NCBI GenBank assembly: GCA_016946835.1
Contig: JACVTC010000103.1
Location: 353,501-417,500, forward strand
Origin: Neocallimastix lanati (nom. inval.)
Taxonomy: Eukaryota; Neocallimastigomycota; Neocallimastigomycetes; Neocallimastigales; Neocallimastigaceae
DNA: 64,000 nt
Direction of reading: 5' to 3'
In this document: in pieces, positions 9,940-19,924 of the stretch
Layout: every line of letters begins with the position of its first letter
Numbering within the stretch: the first letter of the stretch is position 1
Notes under the pieces: generated by a model
What the model saw: the letters and a program-made list of their open reading frames with translations, nothing else
The model's database searches: none
What the model was told of the DNA's origin: nothing
Program-made: the position numbers and the translations under genes

Positions 9940-10812
9940 TGTAATAATTCTATTAAGAACTAACTCAAAATAGAATTATTAACTACAACTTAACGACTAA
10001 TTCATTAAGTTGAGAAAATAAAATAAAATAATTTTTTTTTTACCTTTAGAGTAGAGTTTATTATAAAATTAATTATAATAATAACACAAAAAGTAAGAGA
10101 AGAATTGTTTGTATAAATTGATTTTAAAAATATGTTTTTGAATAAAATATTTTTATTAATTTATTAAAGTTAAAAATATAAAAATGTTACTATTATAACT
10201 ATGTTTTTTATAATAATAACTCTTGATTTCTCAAAAGAACTCAAGAGCCTTATTTATATTTTTTTATTAAAATAAGGTTAAATAAGAAAGGGTTTTCTAA
10301 TCTTAACAAATCTCTTATCTAGGAAAAGATTAGATAGAAAAACCTAGATAAGTTTTCGATCGATATTCTATCCATATCGATCATCGCATTAATTAAGTAA
10401 AACCGATTACTTCTAAAAAGTAATTGGAAAAAATCTTAATTAACCGATTTTCCAATCTAATCTAATGATCGAAAATAAAAGAATAAAATAATAAAAGATA
10501 TTTCGATCATATAATTTATCCTTATATTAAAAATATAAAATTAAATAGTTAATAAAATACAGAATACATTATAAAATACAGAATACATTATAAAATACAG
10601 AATAAAATACAATACAAAATACATTAGTTACAGTAGAGAATTTAACATATTGTAAATATATTATTTAAAATTAATTAAATAAATTTTGTTAAATTAATGA
10701 ATATTTAAAATTAAATTAAATAAATTTAATAAATATTATATGTAATTAAATAAAGTTATAGTTATAATAACTTAACTAAGAAAATATAATTATTTTTAAA
10801 TAAAATAATTAT
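9940..10812 (-). repeat. Inverted LTR (TGTAAG family), outer end lost
   Basis: Read on the minus strand this is collinear with 766-1606 over some 860 bp (shared blocks: CCTTTAGAGTAGAGTTTATT, TTCTCAAAAGAACTCAAGAG, ATCGATATTCTATCCATATC, and the repeated ACAGAATACATTATAAAAT). Its inner end is TGTAATAATTC. The outer end should read on to GATTCTTACA, but at about 10790-10815 it passes through an internal palindrome and turns into the beginning of a plus-strand LTR, so the last 20-odd bases are missing. Confidence 0.75.
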
Positions 10813-11037
10813 ATTTTCTTAGTTTAGTTATAATTATAACTTTATTTAATTATATAATATTTATTCATTTAAATATTATTAATAATTTATTAAACTCAAT
10901 ATTAAATAATCATTAATTTAATACAACAAATTTAATTAATTAATTATTATTTATACATTTATAAATAATTATAGTTTATTTAATTATACATTTAATTATT
11001 AAATTTATTAGTCTTAGTTTATTTATTTAATTAAATT
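10801..11037 (+). repeat. Truncated 5' LTR of element 3
   Basis: These 237 bp match 13471-13708 of the 3' LTR almost base for base (TAATATTTATTCATTTAAAT, and the ATTATAGTTTATTTAATTAT block). Homology stops abruptly at 11037, where the LTR is joined straight to the interior of the pol gene. The remaining about 700 bp of LTR, the primer site, leader, gag, protease and the start of RT are all missing. Confidence 0.8.
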
Positions 11038-11038
11038 A

Positions 11039-13436
11039 TCGACGCTTGAATGCTATTACAATCCGTAATAGTTACCCGATTCCAAGAATAAATGACTTAA
11101 TGGAATCTTTTAAAGGTGCAATGATATTTACCCGTCTTGACTTAAGATCCGCCTACAACCTTATAAGAATTAAAGAAGGCCATGAATATCTTACAGCGTT
11201 TAGAACTCCTTTAGGGCATTTCGAATATCTCGTAATGCCTTTCGGGCTTAGAAACGCGCCTTTCGTTTTCCAACGTTTCATTCATGATATACTTAACGAC
11301 TGTATTGGTATTTTTGTTAGAGTTTACCTTGATGACATAATTATCTATTCCAAATCCTTAAAAGAGCATATTAACCATGTAAGAACTGTTTTAAAAATTC
11401 TTATTGATAATGGATTATATGCTAAATTAGAGAAATGTGAGTTTCATGTAACTGAAACCACATTCTTAGGCTTCACAGTTTCCAATAAAGGGCTAACTAT
11501 GGATAAAAATAAGGTCAAATCAGTACTCGATTGGCCAAGTCCTAAAAATGTTAAAGAATTGCAAAGTTTCCTTGGATTATGTAATTTCTATAGAAAATTT
11601 ATAAAAGACTTTGCAAAAAACATGGAACCCCTTCGCAAACTTTTAAAAAAGGAAAATCCTTTTATCTGGGATAAATCAGCTGAAGATGCTTTTCAAAAGT
11701 TAAAGGACTCTTTTAAAGCTGATGATTTTTTAATCTTTCCTGATCCTGATAAAGAATTTATAGTTGAAACCGATGCAAGTGATTTTGCTGTCGGATGTAT
11801 ACTTTCTCAGGTATCTAGTGAAGATAATCAATTGCATCCTGTGGCATTTCACTCCAGATCCCTTAATAAAGCAGAAGCTAATTATACTATCTATGATAAA
11901 GAGCTTCTTGCTATTATTACAGCATTTGAAACCTGGAGACATCATCTTGAAGGTGCCAAGTTCCCAGTTCAAGTAATAACAGATCATAAGAATCTGCTAT
12001 ACTTTAAAAAACCACAACATTTAAACCAACGACAAATTCGTTGGAGCCTTTTCCTGTCTAAATTCGACTATAGGATTGCGTATAGAGCTGGCTCAAAAAG
12101 TGGAAAGCCTGATGCTTTATCCAGGAGACCAGATTATAAATCCACACATCCCGTGGAACAACAATCCTTAATTAATAAGAATGCTTTTTGTTGTGCTACT
12201 AGCGACAATATAAGTAAACTTATTAAAGCACAGAAAGAAGACCAATATTGTCAAAATATCCTTTCTAAATTAAGAGATCAGTCGAAAAAACTAAATAGTT
12301 CTCTATTTACTCTCGTCGAGGGAATTCTTCATTTCCAAAAAAGAATTATTGTTCCATCTAGTCTCAGGGCATGGATTTTAAAATCCTTCCATGATGCGCC
12401 TACTAGCGGCCACCAAGAGATAGGAAGGACCTTTGAAAAACTTAAAAGGTTCTACTGGTGGCCAAACATGAAGAAAGATGTTTCTAACTATGTTCTTTCG
12501 AGCAATGTCTGTTCCCGAAGTAAGATTCGCAGACATAAGCCATATGGTAAGCTAATACCACTTCCCATTCCTACAAAACCCTGGGGAGTAATTGGCGTGG
12601 ATTTTATAGTCTCTCTGCCTTCTTCACAAGACTGCACATGCATCATGATTGTTTCTGATCATTTAACAAAAATGGTCCATTTAGTGCCCTGCTCCAACGT
12701 TCCTTCCGCCGACCTAACCGCAAAATTACTGCTCTTCCAAGTCTTTAAACACCATGGTTTTCCAAAAGTTATTGTTTCCGACCACGGCTCTCAATTCTCC
12801 TCCCAATTCTGGACCTCTTTATGTGATGCTATTAGAGCCAAGCCAAGATTAGCAACGGCCCATCATCAGCAATCAAATGGTCAAGTGGAACGTGCCAATG
12901 CTGTTATTGAACAATATCTTCGTTGTTATTGTTCTTCCGCCCAGAATGAATGGTGCTATTATCTTCCCTTATGTGAAATGTCTTATAATAACTCCATCCA
13001 TAAATCAATTGGCCAAACTCCTTTTCATGCTAACTATGGTTTCGATCCTAATTGTGTTATTGACTCCCCTCCTGTCTTACTAAGAGACACAGCTTCTATC
13101 CTTACTAGAGACTGGTCGTCACACTTTAATGCCCTCCGGCAACACTTAATAAAAGCCAAAGAAGATTTTAAGAAATATGCTGATAATAAAAAATCTATAG
13201 GCCCTGACTTCAAAGTTAATGACTTGGTTATGCTTAAAAGATATTATTTTACAAATGAACCGTCCAAAAAGCTATCTTCTCAGTATCTTGGTCCATTTAA
13301 AATTATCGAAAAGGGGGAAAGAATGAATTACCGCTTGGAACTTCCAGAAAACTTACATCTTCATCCGGTATTTCATATCTCACAATTGGAGCCTTATACA
13401 GAGCGGAATAAAGAATTGAAAGAGCCATCATCTTAA
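11039..13436 (+). pseudogene. pol: 5'-truncated pol of element 3 (RT, RNase H, integrase)
   Basis: A Ty3/gypsy pol fragment of about 799 codons that begins in mid-RT. The reading frame is open from 11040 (R-R-L-N-A-I-T-I), and the apparent start at 11046 is a leucine TTG, not a true start. Present: RT with LDLRSAYN and the YLDD motif (about 11328-11339), RNase H (VETDASDFAVG), integrase zinc finger with HDAPTSGHQ, the core with GVDFIVSLP, VSDHGSQF and NGQVERAN, and the C-terminal LGPFKIIEKG and HPVFHISQLEPY segment seen in Tf1/chromovirus-like elements. No chromodomain follows. The second zinc-finger half reads LSSNVCSRSK, so the usual first Cys of C-X2-C is Ser. Lacking gag, protease and the RT amino end, it cannot be autonomous, yet it has no internal stop. 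Confidence 0.9.
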
Positions 13437-13445
13437 AAGGAGCAA
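13435..13445 (+). promoter_or_regulatory. Polypurine tract of element 3
   Basis: AAAAGGAGCAA overlaps the pol stop codon and abuts the TGTAAG start of the 3' LTR, the usual place for the plus-strand primer. Its position fixes the LTR boundary at 13446. Confidence 0.7.
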
Positions 13446-14412
13446 TGTAAGAATCTATAATTATTTTTAAATAAAATAATTATATTTTCTTAGTTAAGTT
13501 ATAATTATAACTTTATTTAATTATATAATATTTATTCATTTAAATATTATTAATAATTTATTAAACTCAATATTAAATAATCATTAATTTAATACAACAA
13601 ATTTAATTAATTAATTATTATTTATACATTTATAAATAATTATAGTTTATTTAATTATACATTTAATTATTAAATTTATTAGTCTTAGTTTATTTATTTA
13701 ATTAAATTGTAAACAAATATATTATGTATTCTAATATGTACTTAATAATGTATTCTGTATTTTGTTTATTAATATCATTATTATGTTATTTTCCTTATTT
13801 GTAAATTTATGATTTTATGGTCGAAATATCTTTTATTATTTTATTCTTTTATTTTCGATCAATTAAATTAGATTAGCTAATCGGTCAATTAGGGTTTTTC
13901 CCAATCACCTTTTAAAAGTAATTGGTTTTACCTAATTGATACGATGATCGATATGGATAGAATATCGATCAAAAATCTTATCGAGGTTTTTCTCTCTAAT
14001 CTTTTCCTAGATAAGAGATTTGTTAAGATTAGAAAACATTTTTTAATTTAACCTTATTTTTCAAAAAAGTATAAATAAGGCTCTTGAATTCTCTTTGAGA
14101 AATCAAGAGTTATTATTATAACAATTATAATATAGTAATAACATTAATAAATTTTTTATATTTCTATTTTAATAAAGTAAGTTTTAATAAAAAACAAATT
14201 TAAAAAAAAAAAATAAAATAAAATAATCTTTTCTCTTTGACAATTTTGTGTTATTAGTTTATTATAATTAGTTATAATAAACTCTCTCTTATAGAAGATA
14301 AGTATATTTATCTTTTTTTTGTTTTCTCAATTTAATAATAATTATTATTTAGTTATTATTAAGTTGTAGTTAATAATTTAATTCTAATTAATTTTATAAT
14401 TAAATTATTACA
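13446..14412 (+). repeat. 3' LTR of element 3 (967 bp)
   Basis: It runs from TGTAAGAATC to AATTATTACA. It has the family features: internal palindrome at 13459-13486, TGTATTCTGTATTTT units, the ATCGATATGGATAGAATATCGAT block and a TATAAATAAGGCTCTTG box near 14072. Five bases (AACAT, 14413-14417) separate it from an inverted LTR. Confidence 0.8.
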
Positions 14413-14417
14413 AACAT

Positions 14418-15415
14418 TGTAATAATTTAATTAAAAAATTATAATTAAATTATTAATCATTAATATTAGCTCTAACTGCTAATATTAAAGGTTTAGAAAA
14501 GAATCATACTTACCTATGGTTCTTTCTAATTATCGAGTTTATTATAACGAATTATAATAGACGAAACACTAAAATTGATAAGGAAAAGTTTTAATTATAA
14601 AATTTGTTTTATTAAAATAATTTGTTTTATTATTTATTAAAAATTTTAAATGTTAAAACTTATTGTTATTATTATTATATTATAATTGTTATAATAATAA
14701 CTCTTGATTTCTCAAAGAGAACTCAAGAGCCTTATTTATACTTTTTTGTCAAAATAAGGTTAAAATCAAAAGGGGTTCTAATCTTAACAAATCTCTTATC
14801 TAGGAAAAGACTAGAAGAAAAACCTAGATAAGTTTTTTGATCGATATTCTATCCATATCGATCATCGCGTTAATTAAGTAAAACCGATTACTTTTAAGAA
14901 GTAATTGGAAAAACCTTAATTAACCGATTACTTAATCTAATATAATGATCGAAAATAAAAGAATAAAATAATGAAAATTATTTCGATCATAAAATTTAAA
15001 GTTTAATCTATTTAGTTCTATTTTATAGAACTTTACATAAAAAATATAAAACAATACATTAATAATAAAATACATGATTAATACAATACAGAATACATGA
15101 TAGAATACAGAATACATGATAAAATACAGAATAGTGTTTTAGTTTATGATTTAATAAGTGAGAGAAAACTAAAACTAATAAATTTAATAATTAAGTGAAT
15201 AATAAATAAATTTAATATTATTTTAAATGTATAAAAATTATTTAATTAAATAAATTTTTAATATTAAACTAAATAAAATTTTAATATATAATTAAATAAA
15301 TTATTAATTATAATTAATTGTATAAATGAAATATGAGTTAAATAAAAGTTATATTAATTATAACCTAACTAAGAAAATATAATTATTTTGTTAAAAATAA
15401 TTATAGATTCTTACA
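14418..15415 (-). repeat. Inverted LTR of the TGTAAG family (998 bp)
   Basis: On the plus strand it starts TGTAATAATTT and ends ATAGATTCTTACA, i.e. the reverse complement of a complete TGTAAG...TTACA LTR. It shares AACTCAAGAGCCTTATTTAT, the ATCGATATTCTATCCATATC block and the ACAGAATACATGATA units. It is followed by CAGCT (15416-15420), the same pentamer that flanks the solo LTR next to the tRNA gene. No internal coding region remains attached. Confidence 0.75.
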
Positions 15416-15421
15416 CAGCTC

Positions 15422-16097
15422 TGGTACAGGACTTTTCATTTATTTATTTTCAATAATAATATATTCTAATTAATTCTAATTAAACTTATTTAATTATTTC
15501 CGAATATTATCTAAACTAATTAAACTCAACATTAATATTCTAATGTTTTTAAATATTAACTAAGCTCTCTTTTATTTTATTTTAAACCCCTTAATTAACT
15601 TAATTATTATTTAAACTTAAAACTATTATATTAACAACACAGCTTAACACTAAATTAAAACACCCTTAATTTATTTTACCTTATTTTATTCTAAAATTTA
15701 ATTTATAAAATTTTGAGAGAGAGTTTTTTAATATTTTTTTGATTTTACAAGTTATTTATAGAATTTAATGAAGTTTTTTAATTGGTTCAAATAAATTTTT
15801 AATTAATTAAAATAAAATAATGTATAAAAAATAATAAAATAATATATAAAAATAATAAAAATTAAAGTAAAAATAAAAGTAAAAGTAAAAATAAAAATAA
15901 AAATATAAAATAAAAATAAATTATAAGATAAAAATAATATAATAAAAATTAAAATAAAAATAAAGTAAAAGTAAAAATACAAATAAAAATTTAAAATAAA
16001 AATAAAGATATAAAATAAAAATAATATAAAAAAAAATAAAAACAAATATAAAATAATAAATTCAATAATATAAGCAATATTAGATTGTTCCGTATCA
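15422..16097 (-). repeat. 3' LTR of element 2 (676 bp)
   Basis: On the plus strand it starts TGGTACAGGAC and ends TTCCGTATCA. It aligns with 21511-22186 at a constant offset of 6089 without a visible mismatch. The last 250 bp (about 15800-16060) are a purine-rich AAAATAAAAGT-type low-complexity stretch. The minus-strand sequence just before it, ACGGGGGCATCT, is the likely polypurine tract. Confidence 0.95.
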
Positions 16098-16228
16098 AGA
16101 TGCCCCCGTTGAGTTAGGACTTCGTCCCTGAAGTCTCTATTTCACATAACTTATACGGAACAATATTTTTTAAATGGACATTACGTTCTGCAATTTCATT
16201 AGTGAGCGGATCACACAAGGTAACAGTA

Positions 16229-19200
16229 TTAAATTGTTTTTTTAACTATCTTCATTGGTCCAAGGAAAAATGGGTCAAGTTTTCTTCGATTTATTAGTCG
16301 TACTAATACAAGATCCCCTGGATTGTAATCTGCCTTAAGTCTCTTCATTTGTTTTCTCCGATCTTCCCAAAGCTTATTAGCTGTTTCAATATTGTTAACA
16401 GCTTCTTTTATCCATTTATTATGTTTTGTGAATCTTCTAATTAAATATTCTTCGTCAGACTCCCACTCCTCTTTTTTATCTAAGTTAATCATTAGCTCAA
16501 ATGGCTGCAAATCCCGACGACCATATAGAAGCTCAAAACTTGAAAATTTAGTTGTTTCATGCTTACATGTTCTAATAGCCCATAATGCACTTGGAAGGAT
16601 TTCGTCCCAATTAGTAGTATTTTTATTACATAATATTCTTAAATACTTCCCAATTTCTTTATTGCGATTCTCTACCTCGCCATTGGATTCCGGGTGATAA
16701 ACATTAGTATAGTTTACATAGACACCATAGAGATCTAAGAAAGACTTTGTCTTATCTGATCGAAACTGCGGACCGTTGTCAGTGACAAGTATCTCTGGTG
16801 TACCGTGCCTAGAAAATACTCTTGTAAGAAAATGTATGACATCATCAGATTCGATATTAATACTGGGTTCGGCTTCGACCCACTTGGTAAGATAATCTAC
16901 TAATACAAAGATATATTGGTATCCCTTCTGTGTTTTGGGTAAAGGTCCAACAATGTCTAATCCAACCTTCGTAAATGGTAAACCAGGTTTAGTAGGTAAA
17001 TTTTCAGTTTGATAGTTTCCTGTTTGTGGACGAAAGAGTTGGCATCTTTTACATGTTCTAACTAAGTACTTAACATCCAATATCATGTTTCTCCAGTAGT
17101 AGTCGCGTTTGAGCCGATTATAAGTCTTGAATATTCCTTCATGCCCGATTCCATGGGCCTGTAAAACAAGATTTATCTTTTCTTCATTATCCTTTATAAC
17201 TTTTCTTAGGGTTTTAGAATCTTTATCATCATAATATTCTACATTGTCAATTGTTACAAAGCTATTTTTAAAATTATTAACGGGGTTATTACCATCTTCC
17301 AATATTAAAGGAGCAACTATTTCGTCTTTAGATTCCATTCTGGACAGTGCATCTGCTATGACATTCTTTTTTCCGGGTTCGTATAATACTTTTATTTTAA
17401 GCATTGAAAATAATATTACCCATCTTGTCTGTCTTGCATTATTTGTTTCTTTATTCTTAAAGAGTCCTACTAATGGTTTGTGATCCGTGTAGAGAAGAGT
17501 TTCGAATTTATTTCCAGCAAAGTATGATTTAAATTTTTTGACACAATAAGCAGCAGCAGTACCTTCAAGATCAGTAATTCCGTAGTTTTGTTCTCCTGGT
17601 TTTAAAGTTCGACTAATAAAATGTATTGGCTTTTCATTATTATTTTCATCTTTCTGTAATAATACACCTCCTATTCCTGAATATGATGCATCCGTACGTA
17701 TAATAAATTGCTTTTCAAAATCTGGCATTGTTAGTATTGGTGCTTTCATTAATCTATCTTTCAACTTATCGAATCCTTCTTCTTGTTCTGAGTTCCAAAC
17801 AAATGGGGTTTCTTTCTTTAAAAGTTTATAGAGAGGTTTAGCAATACTTGAGTAATTAGCAATAAATTTACGATAGTATCCAACTGCGCCCAAGAAGGAC
17901 TGGAGTTGCTTTACTGTTGTAGGAGCAGACCAACTAGCAATGGCGTTGACTTTAGACATTATCGGTGAAATTCCTTCAACTGAGAGTGTATGTCCCAGAA
18001 GCTCTACCTTTTTCTTAAAGAAATTGCATTTTTCTAGATTTACTTTTAACCGATTTACGGATATAATTTCAAAAACTTTAATAATATCTTTAATATGTTC
18101 TTCTAATGAATTGGAAAAAATAACTAAGTCGTCGATGTAGATGAACATACATACTCCAATTAGTGGGAAAAAGATCCTGTTCATTTCCCTCTGGAAGGTT
18201 GCTGGTGCATTACAGAGACCGAAAGGCATGACGCGAAATTGATAGTTTCCAAAGATAGTAGTGAAACTGGTTTTAGGAATATCATTCTTTGACATTGGAA
18301 TTTGATGGAATCCTGAAAACAAGTCTATGGTTGTAAAATATTTGACTTTCTTCCCTATGGAGAAAAGGATTTCATCTATTAAGGGTAATGAGTATGCATC
18401 TTTTATAGTTAAATCATTCAATTTTCGAAAGTCTATGCACATTCGCCATTTATTATTTTTTTTAAGAACTAGTATTACAGGGAAAGACCATGGTGAATTG
18501 GATGGTTCTATTAGTTTATTATTAATTAACTTGGTGATTTCTTCCTTAAGTGCATCAGCTTGTACCTTTGATAAGCGATAGCATTTTTGTTTGATTGGTT
18601 TAGCACCATCTTTCAATTGAATGGTATGTGGTAATAATTTAGTTGACTGTAATTCCTCAATTTTGGTAGCTAAAATATGATAATATTTATTAAATAATTT
18701 TTTAACTTGTTTTTTATATTTCCACGGAATTTCCAATATTAACTTATCAATTATTTCCTTTTTCTCGTCAATATCCTCTTTTTCTTTTACCTTTTTTGTA
18801 AAACAAAGTAACAACAATCTGTCTTCTTCTTCATTTGTTTGTTTGGTAGGCAATTCTTCAGTGCTTATACATTTATCCTTTTTGTGTAAAGGTATTATTC
18901 TCTCCCAAGTCTCATCTCTGTTCATTCTACAAAGGAAATTGTCAACTGGGTTTATGAAAAGGTGATTTTCTTTAAGTGTTCTATATCCGATTAGTACGTC
19001 AAAGATATTTTTATCATGATCAATTATCCTAAAGCTATCTTGTATTTCTATATTTCCAAATTTTAGTCTCAAATAACAAGTTTCCATAACGATATTCTTA
19101 TTGGAGAAAACTTGAATAATGTTATCATCAGTGTATCCAGATGGAGTTATATTCTTTAATTTGTTAAAGTATTTCCTTGTAATTAAGTTAATGCTAGCAC

Positions 19201-19921
19201 AAGTATCTAGAAACGCTACTCCTGGTGTGTTTTCTACGATACATTCTGCGGTCGCAACGTCTTCTCTGCTTAATGCGGACATCATCACCTTTTCTGGGTT
19301 TTCTTCAGTCATCTCAGGGGCTTTCAATTTTAATGCCTTAGAGAGTTCCGATCTTAGCTTAGGACTCGCATCAATCAATTGGGATATTGAGATATTTGCC
19401 ATTAGCTTGTTTAGGTCGTCTGTAATGTTGTACCTTTTCCTTCCTTCCATCATAGACACATGTTTAGTATTGTTATTACCTAGTTGCTTATTCCTTTTTT
19501 CTTTTATTGTATCACTTGGTAATGTACTTTGATTCTTATTTGGTTTATTGATATTGCTGTTATTCTTTTCTGCTTCGGTCTGTATTTCTTTAGTTCTTTC
19601 TATTTTTGACATGCTTTTCGCTTTATTTATTGATGGTTGTGCAATTATTGAAACATCTACTTCTTCAAGTTTTTCTGTGTTGGAATTTTTGTTATTTTCA
19701 GTTTCCATGTTATCTTGAGCATACTGAAGGCCTTTAGGGATTGGTATACTAACTGGGTTTTCTTTTAATGTTCTTATAGTTCTATTTTCATAAGGTTTTG
19801 AACCAGAATTATTTTTATTTCTTCTTATAACCGCAGCTAAAATTGGTTCTTTTGACTCTGTAGGGTTCTGATAGGTTGTGGTTTGATATACGGGAGTTTC
19901 CCTTCTCCCATTTATTAGTTT
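16229..19921 (-). CDS. pol: Pol polyprotein of element 2, carboxy end frameshifted
   Basis: Open from the frameshift site, 1230 codons plus stop; the first ATG is at 19708 (1159 residues). Numbered from that ATG: protease-like motif FLDTCASINLI at 167-177 with Cys where Gly is normal; RT about 365-600 with YIDD at 524-527; RNase H from about 665 (RTDASYSGIGG); integrase zinc finger from about 850 (HGIGHEG, then TCKRCQ); catalytic Asp near 917, Asp in VTDNGPQF near 972, Glu in GEVENRN near 1010. The frame stops at 16229 after a run of seven A. One frame over, the coding continues to a TAA at 16114-16116 and includes AERNVHLKNIVPYK, matching the end of element 1 Pol, so a single-base indel removed about 40 residues. 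Confidence 0.92.
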   Translation of the reverse strand, partial: KLINGRRETPVYQTTTYQNPTESKEPILAAVIRRNKNNSGSKPYENRTIRTLKENPVSIPIPKGLQYAQDNMETENNKNSNTEKLEEVDVSIIAQPSINKAKSMSKIERTKEIQTEAEKNNSNINKPNKNQSTLPSDTIKEKRNKQLGNNNTKHVSMMEGRKRYNITDDLNKLMANISISQLIDASPKLRSELSKALKLKAPEMTEENPEKVMMSALSREDVATAECIVENTPGVAFLDTCASINLITRKYFNKLKNITPSGYTDDNIIQVFSNKNIVMETCYLRLKFGNIEIQDSFRIIDHDKNIFDVLIGYRTLKENHLFINPVDNFLCRMNRDETWERIIPLHKKDKCISTEELPTKQTNEEEDRLLLLCFTKKVKEKEDIDEKKEIIDKLILEIPWKYKKQVKKLFNKYYHILATKIEELQSTKLLPHTIQLKDGAKPIKQKCYRLSKVQADALKEEITKLINNKLIEPSNSPWSFPVILVLKKNNKWRMCIDFRKLNDLTIKDAYSLPLIDEILFSIGKKVKYFTTIDLFSGFHQIPMSKNDIPKTSFTTIFGNYQFRVMPFGLCNAPATFQREMNRIFFPLIGVCMFIYIDDLVIFSNSLEEHIKDIIKVFEIISVNRLKVNLEKCNFFKKKVELLGHTLSVEGISPIMSKVNAIASWSAPTTVKQLQSFLGAVGYYRKFIANYSSIAKPLYKLLKKETPFVWNSEQEEGFDKLKDRLMKAPILTMPDFEKQFIIRTDASYSGIGGVLLQKDENNNEKPIHFISRTLKPGEQNYGITDLEGTAAAYCVKKFKSYFAGNKFETLLYTDHKPLVGLFKNKETNNARQTRWVILFSMLKIKVLYEPGKKNVIADALSRMESKDEIVAPLILEDGNNPVNNFKNSFVTIDNVEYYDDKDSKTLRKVIKDNEEKINLVLQAHGIGHEGIFKTYNRLKRDYYWRNMILDVKYLVRTCKRCQLFRPQTGNYQTENLPTKPGLPFTKVGLDIVGPLPKTQKGYQYIFVLVDYLTKWVEAEPSINIESDDVIHFLTRVFSRHGTPEILVTDNGPQFRSDKTKSFLDLYGVYVNYTNVYHPESNGEVENRNKEIGKYLRILCNKNTTNWDEILPSALWAIRTCKHETTKFSSFELLYGRRDLQPFELMINLDKKEEWESDEEYLIRRFTKHNKWIKEAVNNIETANKLWEDRRKQMKRLKADYNPGDLVLVRLINRRKLDPFFLGPMKIVKKTI

Positions 19922-19924
19922 AAA
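19893..19924 (-). promoter_or_regulatory. -1 ribosomal frameshift signal of element 2
   Basis: In the gag frame the heptamer T TTA AAC stands immediately before the TAA stop (19918-19924), one of the most efficient known -1 slippery sequences. Eight bases later comes a 5-bp stem, GGGAG with CTCCC, enclosing an 8-base loop. Slippage gives AAA CTA ATA AAT and enters the open pol frame. Compared with element 1 the spacer, stem and loop lengths are the same and one stem pair has changed on both sides (A-T to G-C). Confidence 0.88.

Noticed and set aside
14505-14520. ATACTTACCT, identical to the 5' end of U1 snRNA
   Set aside because: It lies inside an inverted LTR and no U1 fold or Sm site follows; chance match.
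15803-16045. 80-residue Phe/Ile/Leu/Tyr frame, identical at 21892-22134
   Set aside because: Lies in the low-complexity part of both LTRs of element 2; identity reflects LTR identity, not a gene.
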